A DNA stretch of 7,199 bases from NCBI GenBank assembly GCA_002352605.1, contig DEIP01000076.1, positions 1 to 7,199 on the forward strand, written 5' to 3'. Shown piece after piece: positions 6,858-7,199 of this stretch. The notes below the pieces were generated by a model. The model saw only the letters and a program-made list of their open reading frames with translations, was not told the origin of the DNA and did no database searches. Both the position numbers and the translations under genes were made by a program. Origin of the DNA: Desulfobacteraceae bacterium UBA2771 (lineage in GTDB: Bacteria > Desulfobacterota > Desulfobacteria > Desulfobacterales > Desulfosarcinaceae). Position 1 is the first letter of the stretch; each line of letters starts with the position of its first letter.

Positions 6858-6885
6858 CATCAGGTCAAGATTGACGCATCAGGTC
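6856..6885. repeat. Perfect 11-bp direct repeat with internal inverted repeat, possible operator
   Basis: CGCATCAGGTC occurs at 6856-6866 and again at 6875-6885, a 19-bp period or just under two helical turns. Between and overlapping the copies is an inverted repeat, GTCAA-GA-TTGAC (6864-6875). The element lies just inside the expected start of the PDH transcript, a usual place for a repressor site. It does not match the PdhR box (ATTGGT-N3-ACCAAT) or an FNR box (TTGAT-N4-ATCAA), so I cannot name a regulator. It could instead act as part of the leader RNA. Confidence 0.5.
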
Positions 6886-6893
6886 TGGGCTAT

Positions 6894-6922
6894 ACTAAAT
6901 TAAAATTTTCATGCTTTTTCAA
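6894..6922 (-). promoter_or_regulatory. Candidate sigma-70 promoter of the PDH operon
   Basis: Read on the minus strand, TTGAAA (6922-6917) is followed after exactly 17 nt by TTTAGT (6899-6894). These match the -35 consensus at five of six positions and the -10 consensus at four of six. Transcription would start near 6887, leaving a leader of about 120 nt before pdhA and placing the direct repeats at 6856-6885 immediately downstream of the start. This is the best spaced pair I found upstream of pdhA, but AT-rich DNA gives such matches by chance. A second pair, TTGACC (6868-6863) with TGATAC (6843-6838), has a poor 19-nt spacer. Confidence 0.4.
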
Positions 6923-7119
6923 TAAGTAACCGGAATATTCCATGATATAACGTCAAAATTTGCCGGACGATATATTAGAAAATGCTTAATTTATAATTTT
7001 CCTACCAGCAATAAAGAAAATTTCAGGTTTTTTTTGTGTGAACGATATAAATACTAGTAGGACACAACTACTTACAATTTAAACATATCAACTTATTAAA
7101 TAAGGTTTTCAAGCAACCT
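6923..7119. other. AT-rich divergent intergenic region
   Basis: This is the right part of the 354-nt gap between pdhA and the plus-strand gene. It is clearly more AT-rich than the coding DNA and holds no supported gene. A perfect TATAAT lies at 6992-6997 on the plus strand, but no good -35 hexamer sits 16-18 nt upstream of it, so it may be chance in AT-rich sequence. A T-run at 7028-7035 is followed by a GATATAAAT stretch at 7044-7052 that could also serve as a -10 region. The promoter of the divergent gene probably lies here, but I cannot place it. Confidence 0.5.
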
Positions 7120-7199
7120 ATGCATCATCCAGAAGAAACCCAGATTATATATAAGTGGCAAGAAGCCATGTCCAGGACTATCGGTGCAAGAGACCTGTC
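7120..7199 (+). CDS. Start of an unrecognised gene, cut by the window edge
   Basis: An open frame begins at the ATG at 7120 and stays open to the window end, giving 26 codons starting MHHPEETQIIYKWQEAM. The frame is also open upstream back to a TAA at 7048-7050, but this ATG is the first standard start in it. A weak purine-rich stretch (TAAGG at 7101-7105) lies rather far upstream, so the ribosome site is not convincing. The gene is divergent from the PDH operon and shares its AT-rich upstream region. I do not recognise the family from this short piece. It could be a real gene start or a chance open frame; the divergent position and the long spacer before it favour a real gene. Confidence 0.5.
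   Translation, partial: MHHPEETQIIYKWQEAMSRTIGARDL

Noticed and set aside
6871..6896. Plus-strand promoter TTGACG...TATACT
   Set aside because: The hexamers look good, but the spacer is only 14 nt, too short for a normal sigma-70 promoter.

Overview
The window carries a compact pyruvate dehydrogenase (PDH) operon on the minus strand, followed by an envelope protein gene. It ends at the right edge in the first codons of a divergent gene. The organism looks like a gammaproteobacterium. The last minus-strand gene has the fused N-terminal domain and OmpA C-terminal domain typical of MotY, which is mainly a gammaproteobacterial family. Ribosome binding sites, spacing and base composition fit a proteobacterium of moderate GC with AT-rich intergenic DNA. 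No genus can be named from the sequence alone.

Layout from right to left, in the direction of transcription. Positions 7120-7199 hold the start of an unrecognised plus-strand gene that leaves the window. Positions 6766-7119 are a divergent intergenic region. Its right part is AT-rich. Its left part holds a candidate minus-strand promoter (6894-6922), a perfect 11-bp direct repeat (6856-6885) and a leader that can fold (6802-6857). The operon then runs pdhA (E1 alpha, 5752-6765), an 18-nt gap, pdhB (E1 beta, 4753-5733), a 139-nt gap with an inverted array of CGAGT/ACTCG heptads, and one 3-kb gene (1551-4613). That gene encodes the whole E2 acetyltransferase fused to the whole E3 dihydrolipoamide dehydrogenase. 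A hairpin terminator lies just after it (1505-1542). A MotY/OmpA-family protein gene follows (131-1462), then 130 nt with no supported gene.

The three operon genes together encode all of PDH. E1 alpha and beta decarboxylate pyruvate with thiamine diphosphate and reductively acetylate the lipoyl arms. The E2 part moves the acetyl group to CoA, and the E3 part reoxidises dihydrolipoamide with FAD and NAD+. The unusual point is the gene architecture. E2 and E3 are one 1020-residue chain with two near-identical lipoyl domains, a peripheral subunit-binding domain, a trimmed E2 core that from memory resembles the plastid/cyanobacterial type, and a divergent E3. E1 is the two-subunit form, not the single-chain AceE common in gammaproteobacteria. 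I see no CRISPR array, insertion sequence, tRNA or rRNA.
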